The notes beneath the pieces were generated by a model that saw nothing but the letters and a program-made list of their open reading frames with translations, did not search any database and was not told the origin of the DNA. Below are positions 55,221 through 64,000 of a DNA stretch of 64,000 bases, piece by piece. The DNA is from a candidate division KSB1 bacterium (GTDB lineage: Bacteria > Zhuqueibacterota > Zhuqueibacteria > Residuimicrobiales > Krinioviventaceae): the NCBI GenBank assembly GCA_034521575.1, contig JAXHMJ010000002.1, forward strand, positions 342,706 to 406,705, given 5' to 3'. Positions within the stretch are counted from its first letter, which is position 1. Every line of letters begins with the position of its first letter. A program made the translations under genes and the position numbers.

Positions 55221-57007
55221 ATGGCTATAAACACATTATCGAATGCGATCATTGAAAAGATCGCCAAGCACGGCGCGCTGGAAGTTAGTGTGCTCGAAAA
55301 AGCGCGCGAAAAAATGAACGCCTCTTCCGGGGAACGCAAGCTTGAAGATGTATTGATCGAGGATATGGGATTTGACCGGCATGAATTGTATCAAAAATTC
55401 TGCAAGGTCTATTCTTTTCGTGAGATCAAGCTGGATCCGGGAGAGATTTCGGAATATTTCATGAAATTCATCAAGGAATTTTATGAAAATCTGCCCTCCA
55501 AAGCGCAAACCCAGTTTCTCAAGCGCAAAATTATTCCGTTCGGGTACAGCGACAAGAGCGATGATATTATGCTCTTTATCACCCCTTATCCGCTCGACAA
55601 TGTTCTGACGGATGTTTTTCTGAACGGCGGCATTAAAAAATTTGAAATCGCCTATTCCCGCCTGGAAGATGTAGAGCAGGTCCTGGAAAAAGCCGTCGCC
55701 GCCGGTATGAAGAACGAATTTCTGCAGGTTCTTGAAGACGCCGAAGAGGAAATTCTGGATCAGGCAGAGGAACCCAAGGAAGAGAACATTGACGAGGAAG
55801 AACTGGCCGCCGCGGTCAACAAAAGCGTGCTGGTTAATCTGTTCGAAGGCTGTCTGTTAGAGGCGGTGCGTCAGGATGCCAGTGATATTCATATCATTCC
55901 GGACAAGGACAATAATATCAGTATTCGATTCCGCAAAGACGGCAAACTAAAGAACTGGATCACGCAACCCGGTTACCGGCCGGAGGCTTTTTTGCTGTCG
56001 TCAAGGACCGGTCCAAAAATGTCGACCGCTTTGAATGGGATTCCGCCCAGGACGGATTTATCCAGCGTGAAATCGACGGCACCATTATTCGTTTCCGTGT
56101 GTCTATTCTGCCGATTGTGTCCGGTTCTCTCGGCCGCAAGTATGAGAGTGTGGTCATTCGTGTGCTCGATGACCGCAAGGTGATCACGGATCTGAGCAAG
56201 CTGGGACTTGATGATTACGCCCAAAAAGAGTTTGTCAACGCCATCAACAAGCCGCAAGGTATGGTAATCCTGACTGGACCGACCGGAAGTGGCAAGAGTA
56301 CCACATTGGTTGCTGCATTGCACCATGTGTTGACGCCTGAGGTCAATGTCCTGACGGTGGAAGACCCGGTGGAGTATAATATTGTCGGCGCCCGTCAGCT
56401 CAAGATCAGCCATAAAATGGGCTTTGAAAAAGCAATCCGCGCGATTTTGCGGCACGATCCGGATATCGTCATGGTGGGTGAGATTCGTGACAAGGAAACA
56501 GCGGAAGTGGCGATCAAACTCTCGAATACCGGTCACTTGACGTTCTCAACCCTGCATACCAATGATGCCGTGGGTGTGGTTTCGCGGTTGTTCAAGATGG
56601 GAATCGAGCCGTTCCTGATCGGTTATGCGATTAACCTGGTCGTCGCGCAGCGATTGATCCGAAAGCTCTGTCCGCATTGTAAGCAAGTGGAAACAAAACT
56701 TGATCCGGCTGTTGCCTATGCGCTGGATATGAAAGAGTCTGATTTCCAGAAAGCAACCTTTCACAAGCCGGTGGGATGTGAAAATTGCACCAATGGTTAC
56801 AAAGGCCGAATGGGTATCCATGAAGTATTGACTTTTACACCTGAAATCCGTAATATAATACTGGATTCAAAAGGTGATTTGGATGAATACGCCATTCGCG
56901 CCTCAGCCCGCAAACGCGGTATGAAAACGTTGCGGGAAGCAGCCCTGATGCGCGCGCTCCAGGGCGTTACATCCTTACAGGAAGTGGCTGCTGTAACCCT
57001 GGAGTAA
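55221..57007 (+). CDS. pilB: PilB/GspE-type assembly ATPase (one frame break)
   Basis: About 595 residues in two frames. Residues 1-250 form the GspE N-terminal domain (FDRHELYQKFCKVYSF) with an acidic linker. ASDIHIIPDKDNNISIRFR starts the catalytic part. At 55988-55993 a run of six T shifts the frame; with seven T the text reads EAFFAVVKDRSKNVDRFEW and continues. Walker A is ILTGPTGSGKSTTL, the Asp box ILRHDPDIVMVGEIRD, the His box STLHTND, and a zinc site CPHCK with CENC lies near the end. It powers pilus extension. A homopolymer indel in an otherwise perfect gene suggests a sequencing error. Confidence 0.88.
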
Positions 57008-57015
57008 AATAGCGC

Positions 57016-57915
57016 ATGGCAGAGAATAGAAAGATTTTAATCGTTGATGATGAAAAGGAGATTCGTAAAAGTTCAGCAGAGATATTAACGTCGGAGGGAT
57101 ACGAGGCGGAAACCGCCGCAGATGGGACGGAGGCTCTGGCAAAGGCCGGTGACAGCGAATATGCTCTGGCATTTGTTGATTTGGTGCTCCCCGGACCTAT
57201 GAATGGGTTTGATACGATTGTCAAGATCCGGAAAGCTTTAAAAGATTCGTATATCATTGCCTTTACCGGATTTAATGGTCAACATTTGCGCAAAAAAGCG
57301 ATTTCAGCCGGCGCGGATGATTTTATGACAAAGCCCATGTTCTCCGAAAAGCTGCTGCAAAAAGTTCAGGATGTGATCGGAAAACCCGAGGGGCAGCCAC
57401 AGAAGCAAAAGAAAGCCGAGCCTGAAAAAACAAAGGCCGCTCCCGCAGACAAATCGGCTGCTAAAAAACAAACTGAAAAGCAAAAATGGCCTCTCATTTT
57501 TCTCAACATGCCGAAAGAAAAAATAGAGGAACTGCTTAAACAATCTCGCCGGGTAGAGCTTCAAAAAGGGGAAACCATAGAGGTAGACATTCTCAAAGAG
57601 ATGCTCGTGGTGTATGACGGCGCCCTGTCCCTTACATACGGACCACTTGCATTGGGACAACTCAAGACCGGAGACTCTATAGGAGAATCCTGCCTGTTCG
57701 ATCTTCAAGGCGTAAAAAGTCAGTATCTTTTAAAAGCGAGTGAAAAGAGCCGCTTGTTTGTTGTTTCACAGAAACTTTTGCAAGCGTTTCTGGCAAAACA
57801 TCAATTGTACAATCAATATTACAAAAACGCCGCACTCGGCCTTTCAAAAAAATATTGCACTGCCGCGGACAATATGGCGCGATTATTGAACAAGAATATT
57901 GTTCCGTTGAATTAA
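57016..57915 (+). CDS. Receiver domain fused to a cyclic-nucleotide-binding-like domain
   Basis: 299 residues. REC at 1-118 with IVDDEKE, Asp55 in FVDLVLPG, Thr in AFTGFNG and Lys in MTKPM. A Lys/Ala/Pro-rich linker (about 122-160) is followed by a Crp-like beta-roll of about 135 residues (ILKEMLVVYDGALSLTYG, GDSIGESCLFDLQG). The roll lacks a clear R-x-A-A phosphate cassette, so nucleotide binding is doubtful. There is no HTH, so it is unlikely to be a transcription factor. It sits 8 bases after pilB and probably controls the motor by phosphorylation or a second messenger. Confidence 0.82.
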   Translation: MAENRKILIVDDEKEIRKSSAEILTSEGYEAETAADGTEALAKAGDSEYALAFVDLVLPGPMNGFDTIVKIRKALKDSYIIAFTGFNGQHLRKKAISAGADDFMTKPMFSEKLLQKVQDVIGKPEGQPQKQKKAEPEKTKAAPADKSAAKKQTEKQKWPLIFLNMPKEKIEELLKQSRRVELQKGETIEVDILKEMLVVYDGALSLTYGPLALGQLKTGDSIGESCLFDLQGVKSQYLLKASEKSRLFVVSQKLLQAFLAKHQLYNQYYKNAALGLSKKYCTAADNMARLLNKNIVPLN

Positions 57916-57934
57916 AAAATCCATGAGGATCGCT

Positions 57935-58906
57935 ATGATCATGTCCAAATCTTCTCACCAGCCGGTGTCAGAAGTCAATCGCGAAATCGAAACCAGTTTT
58001 CATCAAAATCTTCAATGGTGGAATTATGTGCGCTGGCTGTCCACCATTATTTTCCTTTCGATCGGCATTTTGCAGATGGCTGTGAACCGGGTCGAGTTTC
58101 CGCGATACAGTTTCATTCTTATCCTGATGAGCATCATTTTTCTGAATTTCTGCTACAGTTTCTGGATCGATAATTTCTCAAAACGGAAAATATATCCGGT
58201 GTTTCATAACTTGCTGGATATTATCATATTTTCGCTGGGGATATACATGACAGGCGGACTCGAGAGCCCGTTGATTTGGCTGTATATTATCCCCATTCTC
58301 ACGTCCAGCATCACGATTGACCGCAAAACCGGATTTTTTGCAACGGTATTCAGTGTCATTGGCCTGGTGTTTATGTTGTTTTTCTCGGAAATCGGGTTTG
58401 GAATGGATCTTGTCTTTTCCTCCGAGTTTGCTGTTTTTCTCACAGATCATTTGCAAATCCTGTTGTCTTATACGGTATTGTTTTTTCTGGCTTATTTTGT
58501 CTCATCCTATCTGGCAAAATCGCTCTGGGATCAAAATCAGGCCTTTCAGGACCTCTCTTTAACCCTGGAGGAAAAAAACAAAGAGTTTGAATCTTCTCTG
58601 GAAGAACAGCTTTCCAATGAACGCCAGAGTGTGATCTCTCGGTTATCCCGCACCTTTCGTCATGCCATGAATAATCCGCTTGCCATTCTGACATTTCATT
58701 TTGAAATGCTGATCAAGGACAAGGGCAAAAATCTGGACAAGCGCGGCAAAGTCATCCGGGACACCCTGATGCGGATGAAAGTGATCATGAATGAAATTGA
58801 GAATTTCTATAAAGAAAAACCCGACAACGATATCGACATGTATGACCTGGGGGAGAGTACGAATCCCGATGCAAACAATGCAAAAGCAGAAACCTGGCAG
58901 GAATAA
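57935..58906 (+). CDS. PilS-like six-helix membrane protein with HisKA but no ATPase domain
   Basis: 323 residues from ATG 57935 (GAGGA 5 bases upstream). Six hydrophobic helices lie within residues 26-220 (WLSTIIFLSIGILQMAV, LLDIIIFSLGIYMTGGLESP, LLSYTVLFFLAYFVSSYL), the layout and GGLESP motif of PilS. A coiled coil follows (EEKNKEFESSLEEQL), then a dimerisation helix with RHAMNNPLAIL (phospho-His candidate) and a second helix to residue 300. The gene then stops; no N, G1 or G2 box exists in any frame before the next gene. It may be a phosphotransfer scaffold used by a kinase encoded elsewhere, or a partner of the two REC proteins in the operon. Confidence 0.78.
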   Translation: MIMSKSSHQPVSEVNREIETSFHQNLQWWNYVRWLSTIIFLSIGILQMAVNRVEFPRYSFILILMSIIFLNFCYSFWIDNFSKRKIYPVFHNLLDIIIFSLGIYMTGGLESPLIWLYIIPILTSSITIDRKTGFFATVFSVIGLVFMLFFSEIGFGMDLVFSSEFAVFLTDHLQILLSYTVLFFLAYFVSSYLAKSLWDQNQAFQDLSLTLEEKNKEFESSLEEQLSNERQSVISRLSRTFRHAMNNPLAILTFHFEMLIKDKGKNLDKRGKVIRDTLMRMKVIMNEIENFYKEKPDNDIDMYDLGESTNPDANNAKAETWQE

Positions 58907-58916
58907 ACGGAATATC

Positions 58917-60132
58917 ATGATTGAAAACATTTTTAAAAACATTATTGAACAGATCCCGGTTCATATAGAAGGTGTTGAGCGTCAGAGACAAATGAGTCAA
59001 ATTGTCCAGCAACTGCCACAAAATGAACTGGAAGCCATTCGGGAGCATTTTCAAAAGATAACGCTGTTTATGCGTCAACAGGAAGCCTCGGATATCGAGG
59101 TCGGCGGACCCATGTCCAAAGATGCCATATGGTTCCGAATACATGGCCGAAAGACGCCGCAGGCAAAATTGGGCAAATGGTCTCTGGATCACAGCGATAT
59201 TTTATGCCATGCCATGCTGGATAAAATGCAGATCAACCGGCTTTTGGACCGGGGAGCCGTTGATTTTTCCTATTCCATCACTCAAAATGAACATTTACTG
59301 CGCTGGAGAGCAACGGTTTATTTCGACCTCGGCCACCTTGCATTGAATATGCGTGCTATCGAGGCCACTGTCTATCCGTTTTCACAGTTGGGATTTCACA
59401 AGAATGTGGCACGATCTTTGTCGCTTTTACATGAAAAGCAAGGTTTGATTTTAATAACCGGCATTACCGGCAGCGGTAAAAGCACCACAATGGACAGCAT
59501 TGTGGATGCGAACAATCAAAGCGTTGACGGCCATATCGTGATCATCGGTGATCCGATCGAATACGTGCACACGTCCAAACGCTGTCTGGTTCGTCATCGC
59601 GAGGTCGGTCGGGATGTGATTGATTTCAAGCAGGGCGCGGTGCAGGCCCTGCGCCAGGACCCGGATATCATCATTGTCGGTGAGATGCGGGATCCTGAAA
59701 CGATCCTGAGTTGTCTGGAAATTTCAGATACCGGTCATAAAGTGTTTTCAACCTTGCATACCGGGTCGGCTGTCGAGACCATTGACCGTATCGTTGCTGA
59801 ATGTCAGCCCGAAGAACAGGATCGCGTTCGTGTTCGTCTGGCAGATCAGTTAAGAGTGGCGGTTTCCCAGAAACTGGTACCGAATCGCAAAGGCAAACGC
59901 ACCCTGGCCAAAGAAGTGCTTCTGGTTAACAGTTCGGTCAAGGCGGCGATCCGAAATAAAAATGTACACGAGATTTATCAGATGATCAGTGAAAGCGGAA
60001 AAAACGGAATGATTACGATGGAACAGGATTTGTTCAGGCTCTATCAGGCGCGGAGAAATCGACGAAGATGTGGCCCTGGACTATTCAAATAATAAAATGC
60101 GAATCAAGGAACTCTTGTCAAAGTTGTACTGA
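58917..60132 (+). CDS. PilT-like retraction ATPase (frame break near the end)
   Basis: About 404 residues. It starts at ATG 58917, not the longer upstream frame. Walker A ITGITGSGKSTTMDS, Asp box LRQDPDIIIVGEMRDPET, His box STLHTGSAVET, and a PilT-type C-terminus (RTLAKEVLLVNSSVKAAIRN, then YQMISESGKNGMITMEQ). Near 60051 one extra base breaks the frame; removing it gives GEIDEDVALDYSN and a TGA at 60130-60132 that overlaps the next ATG, so the corrected frame is surely the real one. The N-terminal 100 residues differ from canonical PilT. Retraction or a second extension motor are both possible. Confidence 0.86.
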
Positions 60133-61715
60133 TGAAACGAACACTTGGACTATATGTCGAGGAAACCAAAGTTAAGGCCGCTCTGCTTGCCCGGGAGAAA
60201 GATGTTCTGTTGATAGAGCAGCTGGACGAGTTTGATCTCTTTGATGTACTGGAACGTTCGGATAAGGGAGAAACGGAGGATTTCAGCGACGTCATTCAAG
60301 ACGGCGGAAAAAATCCGTTCGGAGTGGACCTGTCGGATGAGGAAAACGCCAGTATTGAAAGCGAAAGAGGGCACACCAATGTTGATGTGATTCTGGATAT
60401 CATGACGAAAATGTGTCCCAAAGGCACGGGTGTCAGCATTCAATCTGGCTGATACCAATGTTTACAACAAAACCTTTGAATCCATCCGCGACAAACGCCC
60501 GCAAAAAGCCAAACAGCAAATGTGGTCTCAGCTCATTGAGGAAGAAGAAGAGCTTGATATCACGGTTGAGAATATCCAATATCTCGAACGCGGCGACGGA
60601 ACCTTTCTGACGTTTGTACACGATGATCCGCTCATCTCTTGCCGGTTTGTTGACGGATTCTCTGCGCAGTATTCACCGGCAGTCTCCCAAAATAAAATCG
60701 ATTGATACCATGAGACCTGGCGCTTGCCAACGAACTGGTGCAAACCCTGCCTCCCGAAGATCTGGAAAATGCATGTGTGATCTTTTTCTCGACAAACTTT
60801 ATAAAAGTGTTTTTTATGAAAAACAGCGAGATCACCCTGATCCTCAGCACAATCCATGAAGGCGTGGATATTCAAACCGCTTCAGAAACAGCCTATTCAA
60901 AACTGCTGTTTTCAATCGATTCGGGGCAGGTTGAGCAAATCAATACCGTTATATTATGCGGTGAGGCGGATCAACACAACGCATACCAATATTTTACCGA
61001 AGCCTTTGATCAAGTCGATATTCGCACCTGGGAGCCGCAGCGCGAACATGTGCCGGCTGATCTGCATTTGCGCAAGGGCACCGTGCCCAGCTATATTCTG
61101 CCGATCGCTCTGGCCGCGAAAGCGCTCGAATCGAATCCTTGTCCGCTCTATGATGTAAATTTTATCCCCGCAAGAATCAAAGACAAACAGGCTGTTTACA
61201 AGATCAGCATGCCCGGTCTTGTTATGCTGGGGGTTTTGGGTATCAGCGTTTCCTTTTTTACGTTCAAATCCATGCAGAAAAATGCGCAAATACGCACGGA
61301 ACAATCACGCACAAATATGCTGGACAGCCAGCTGGAATTGTTGAAAAACACCGCGGATAAAGTGGACAGTCTGCAGATGCAGATTCAGCAAATGGAGCAG
61401 GGAACCGCCATTATTGACTCCTTGACGAAAACCACGGTCGAGTGGGCGCCCGTGCTCGAGGCGCTGTCTTCGGCCTATCAGAATATTGGGCCGTTTTCCA
61501 TTGCCGAATTCCAAAACAGCGGTAATGGTCAGGTGAGACTGGACCTTAATCTCACCGACCGGGAGCAGGTGGTTCAGCTGGAGCGGTTTATGCGCAACAG
61601 TATGATTTATCGGGTGATGAAAGAAACGCCGACGATGAATTACTATGATGTCCAATTGCAGTGCTCTGTGAGACCCGGGACCGAACAAGAGTATCGAAAT
61701 GAACTACGCGACTAG
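60132..61715 (+). CDS. PilM-like / PilN-like fused pilus assembly protein (three frame breaks)
   Basis: About 527 residues. It starts TLGLYVEETKVKAALLA, the first strand of a PilM-type actin fold. Three single extra bases explain all breaks: GGG at 60437-60439 (then VSAFNLADTNVYNK), TT near 60703 (KIDDTMR), and CC near 60716 (RLALANELVQTLPPEDLE). The actin-like part goes on to about residue 340 with NTVILCGEAD and YILPIALAAKAL. Then YDVNFIPARIKDK and a membrane helix (PGLVMLGVLGISVSFF), a coiled coil (LDSQLELLKNTADKV) and a small alpha-beta domain form a PilN-like half. PilM binds the cytosolic tail of PilN, so a fusion is logical. The actin fold looks degenerate. Confidence 0.75.
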
Positions 61716-62676
61716 AAATACGATTATCATAGCCGTTATTGTCTTGACTGTGCTGATTGCCGGTTATTATTATACATTTATCCATATTGATAAACAATTG
61801 GCCAGACAAGTTGTGATCAATGCGGAAAAACAGGAGCGTCTGAATGAATTGCGCAGACTGGAAAGCGACAAGTCGGATATGCTTCAGTATCTTGAACATT
61901 TGAAAGAGTTGAGCCTGGGAAAAATCGGCACGCTGGTGAGCGGTGAAACCCCGGGAGAAACCTTTGATTATATTCTTCGCGAAATACAAAAGGCGCCGAT
62001 GGACGTGGAGATTAATCTGATCTTTAAACAGGATGTCCCGTTTGTCACGATTCAGGCGCGTGAATATGAGATATCGGGTATGGCGGATTTTGAAAATGTG
62101 TATAAACTGATCTGGTTTCTGGAAAACGGGCCGGTGTTTTACGATATTCCCAATATCCAATTTGAGCGTGTATTGTTCGAGGAGGAAGGCGCTGTCGTTT
62201 CCCAAGCCCGGGAACTCACGGAATTTTCATTAACGGTCCGGGCGTTTATTCGCGAAGAAGGTCCGGACATTGAAGACATTACCCGAACAGAAGGAGAACC
62301 CTATCAAATTGCGGATCTGGTGTCCAATTCGGTTTCCCGGCTGGTGCTGGAAGAAGAGGAGCGGGTTGCGCGTACCAAATCCACAGGCTCAGGGTCCGGC
62401 GACGGAGAGGGTGACGCCACTGCTGACGGCAGCGCCCCGGCGGCGGAGAGCCAGGGACCGCAGTTGCCGTCGTTTGCGGACAAAGTTCAATTGCTGGCAT
62501 TGACATCAAATGCTGTTCTGGTCAGTCGGAACGGTGGAGCGGCTGTCAAGGTGCGCAAAGGTGAGGATTTTTTTGGCGCCATGCTACAGGATATTAGAAT
62601 TATGCAGGGAGAAGCCGTTTTTGTGGCCAATAGCGGACAGGGAAAACGAATTGTGCTAACAACAAAGAGAAATTAA
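61699..62676 (+). CDS. PilO-like protein with PilP/GspC-like C-terminal domain
   Basis: 325 residues. A short cytosolic tail, one membrane helix (IIIAVIVLTVLIAGYYY), a coiled coil (about 32-75), a ferredoxin-like domain typical of PilO (about 85-190), a Gly/Ser/Asp/Ala-rich linker (STGSGSGDGEGDATADG), and a C-terminal beta domain (LALTSNAVLVSRNGGAAVKVRKGEDFF) resembling the homology region of PilP or GspC that touches the secretin. The start overlaps the previous gene by 17 bases. The protein would bridge inner-membrane platform and secretin. The PilP assignment is weaker than the PilO one. Confidence 0.74.
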   Translation: MNYATRNTIIIAVIVLTVLIAGYYYTFIHIDKQLARQVVINAEKQERLNELRRLESDKSDMLQYLEHLKELSLGKIGTLVSGETPGETFDYILREIQKAPMDVEINLIFKQDVPFVTIQAREYEISGMADFENVYKLIWFLENGPVFYDIPNIQFERVLFEEEGAVVSQARELTEFSLTVRAFIREEGPDIEDITRTEGEPYQIADLVSNSVSRLVLEEEERVARTKSTGSGSGDGEGDATADGSAPAAESQGPQLPSFADKVQLLALTSNAVLVSRNGGAAVKVRKGEDFFGAMLQDIRIMQGEAVFVANSGQGKRIVLTTKRN

Positions 62677-64000
62677 ATGAGACATCGATTCTATCAAAAA
62701 TACGTCTTATTGCTGCTCGTGATCATCACGGCCGCAGGATACGCACAGATGGAAATGCCCCGGGAATATGTACCCGAGGGGGAGATTGTCTCCATAAACA
62801 GCGATGTCAATTTCTCAATGGCGATTGAATTGTTGAGCGAATATTCGGTGGATTATGTGGGTAAACCCATTTACGATCCCACTCGTCAGAGTGGCGCCAT
62901 TGGTATAGATGTTCAGCAGATGCCCTGGCGTCAGGCGCTGGAGGCCATTCTCAGTCGTCGCGGATTGTGGTATCAGGAACAGGAACATTATTTCCAGATT
63001 ATAGAATCCCCGGATGCCCAGGAAACAGAGCAGGAACGCTTGATGGAAGAGTTGAAAATCCGTCCGGGACAGCGGGAAATTAAAATCGAAACCATTTTTT
63101 TTCAGGGAGACCGCAACAAACTGGCTGAGATCGGAGTCGACTGGACTACATTGTATAACGGACAGGTCTCTATGACCGCGGAACAGCTCGGTGCGTTTAA
63201 GGCGACGGAAGATATGCTGAATTTAACGGTGCGGGTGCCCAATTCCCTGTTTGGAGTGGATGTGGAAGCGCTGCTGAAAGCGTTTGATTCCAATGAAATC
63301 GGCACCGTTCTCGCACAGCCTCAGGTCACTGTGACTGAAGGCCATGAAGGCATGGTCCAGGTCGGTCAGGATTTTTCCATCAAGACACGCGATTTTGCCG
63401 GTAATATCACGGACCGGTTTTTCAGCACAGGTACCATATTGCGGGTAACTCCCTATATCCTCGAGGATGAGCAGGGGCGAATCGCAATTATTTTAAACGC
63501 GCATATAGAAAAGAGTCAGGCCAGTCCGAGTACGGTCAGCACCATTATTGATAAATCCGAGGCCAACTCGCTGGTGCAATTGTATGATGGAGAAGAAACG
63601 ATTATCGCCGGTCTGTATTCAAATGAAAACAAACAGATGCGCTCCGGTATCCCCATTCTAAAGGATTTGCCGTGGTGGTTCTTTGGCCTGCGTTATTTAT
63701 TCGGATACGATCGAACCTCTGTCGATCAGCAGGAATTGATCATTGTCATGCGCGCGTCATTGCTGCCGACTGTTCATGACCGGGCGGCTTCAGGATTTGT
63801 CACCAGAGCCAGGCATCGCAATCCGGTGCGCGTTTTGGGCCGCTATCGATCGCAGGATTATTCCAAAGAGCTGCGTTCAATGTGGAATGCGAGTGTAAAA
63901 TCCAGACCGAATGCCGATCAGGATTACTTTAACTATGAAACATCACAGGAATCCGTTCAGCCCAGGCGCAGAGTCAGGGGCGGAAGCAAAAACCGGCGGT
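62677..64000 (+). CDS. Type IV pilus-type secretin (PilQ/GspD), 3' end outside window
   Basis: Open from ATG 62677 to the window end, 441 codons. The signal peptide is residues 1-24 (VLLLLVIITAAGYAQ). An STN-like N domain (about 40-110, QMPWRQALEAILSRRGLWY) precedes one further domain and the secretin core: FDSNEIGTVLAQPQVTVTEG, then VQVGQDFSIKT, ILRVTPYILEDEQGRIAI, and the closing signature RSGIPILKDLPWWFFGLRYLFG with QELIIVMRASLLP. It is shorter at the N-terminus than PilQ. A basic C-terminal extension (about 375-441, ending RRRVRGGSKNRR) is odd and may bind a pilot protein. It forms the outer-membrane gate of the pilus machine and is last of the operon in view. Confidence 0.9.
   Translation, partial: MRHRFYQKYVLLLLVIITAAGYAQMEMPREYVPEGEIVSINSDVNFSMAIELLSEYSVDYVGKPIYDPTRQSGAIGIDVQQMPWRQALEAILSRRGLWYQEQEHYFQIIESPDAQETEQERLMEELKIRPGQREIKIETIFFQGDRNKLAEIGVDWTTLYNGQVSMTAEQLGAFKATEDMLNLTVRVPNSLFGVDVEALLKAFDSNEIGTVLAQPQVTVTEGHEGMVQVGQDFSIKTRDFAGNITDRFFSTGTILRVTPYILEDEQGRIAIILNAHIEKSQASPSTVSTIIDKSEANSLVQLYDGEETIIAGLYSNENKQMRSGIPILKDLPWWFFGLRYLFGYDRTSVDQQELIIVMRASLLPTVHDRAASGFVTRARHRNPVRVLGRYRSQDYSKELRSMWNASVKSRPNADQDYFNYETSQESVQPRRRVRGGSKNRR

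Noticed and set aside
1-64000. tRNA, rRNA or tmRNA genes and prophage genes
   Set aside because: No cloverleaf with conserved T-loop, no rRNA signature blocks and no phage structural or integrase genes were recognised on either strand.

Overview
The window is one 64 kb stretch of a Gram-negative bacterial chromosome. A protein at 11.5-13.1 kb ends in the Por/T9SS-type sorting domain typical of the Fibrobacteres-Chlorobi-Bacteroidetes (FCB) superphylum. Together with two RND efflux permeases, a TolC-like channel and a secretin, this suggests an FCB-related lineage such as KSB1 or Calditrichota. That placement is inference; no rRNA or tRNA gene was seen.

Layout. 0-10.6 kb: the end of one RND permease gene, a Cys-rich small protein, lysA, then a complete efflux operon (adaptor, permease, outer-membrane channel). 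10.8-13.1 kb: a short repeat array and a secreted sorting-domain protein. 13.6-18.4 kb: a threonine operon thrH-thrA-thrC followed by a VanZ-like protein; thrH stands where a homoserine kinase gene would be expected. 18.4-21.5 kb: a roughly 105 bp repeat array with a GxxExxY (PD-(D/E)XK-like) gene embedded in it, then pgk. 21.9-27.6 kb: a sigma factor, a protein with an HxxxCxxC anti-sigma-type motif, a membrane-spanning TPR protein, a tiny membrane protein and a large TPR-CHAT protease. 27.8-45.6 kb: a surface-glycan locus (glycosyltransferases, methyltransferases, FrhB-like protein, sulfotransferase, SGNH hydrolase, polytopic membrane proteins). It is broken by an IS4-family element with 9 bp target duplications and interrupted by nadA. 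46.2-49.5 kb: an NtrB/NtrC-type two-component pair. 49.5-52.7 kb: a palindrome-rich satellite of seven related units. 52.9-64 kb: a sigma-54-type promoter and a type IV pilus-like operon: REC protein, pilin-like protein, PilC, PilB, REC plus cNMP-like protein, a PilS-like membrane protein lacking a kinase domain, PilT-like ATPase, PilM/PilN-like, PilO/PilP-like and a secretin that runs off the end.

How the parts may work together. The NtrC-type activator lies directly upstream of a -24/-12 promoter that precedes the pilus operon, so a PilR-like control circuit is plausible. In the 22-27 kb module the TPR-CHAT protein is predicted to face the periplasm, as is the C-terminal half of the membrane TPR protein. 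A proteolytic signal that frees the sigma factor is therefore a testable idea.

Caution. Many genes between about 23 and 61 kb are split by single-base frame changes, several at homopolymers and several in genes expected to be functional (pilB, pilT, pilM). The first 21 kb shows almost none. I report the reconstructed genes as single features and give the break points. Whether these are sequencing or assembly indels or real lesions cannot be decided from the sequence alone.
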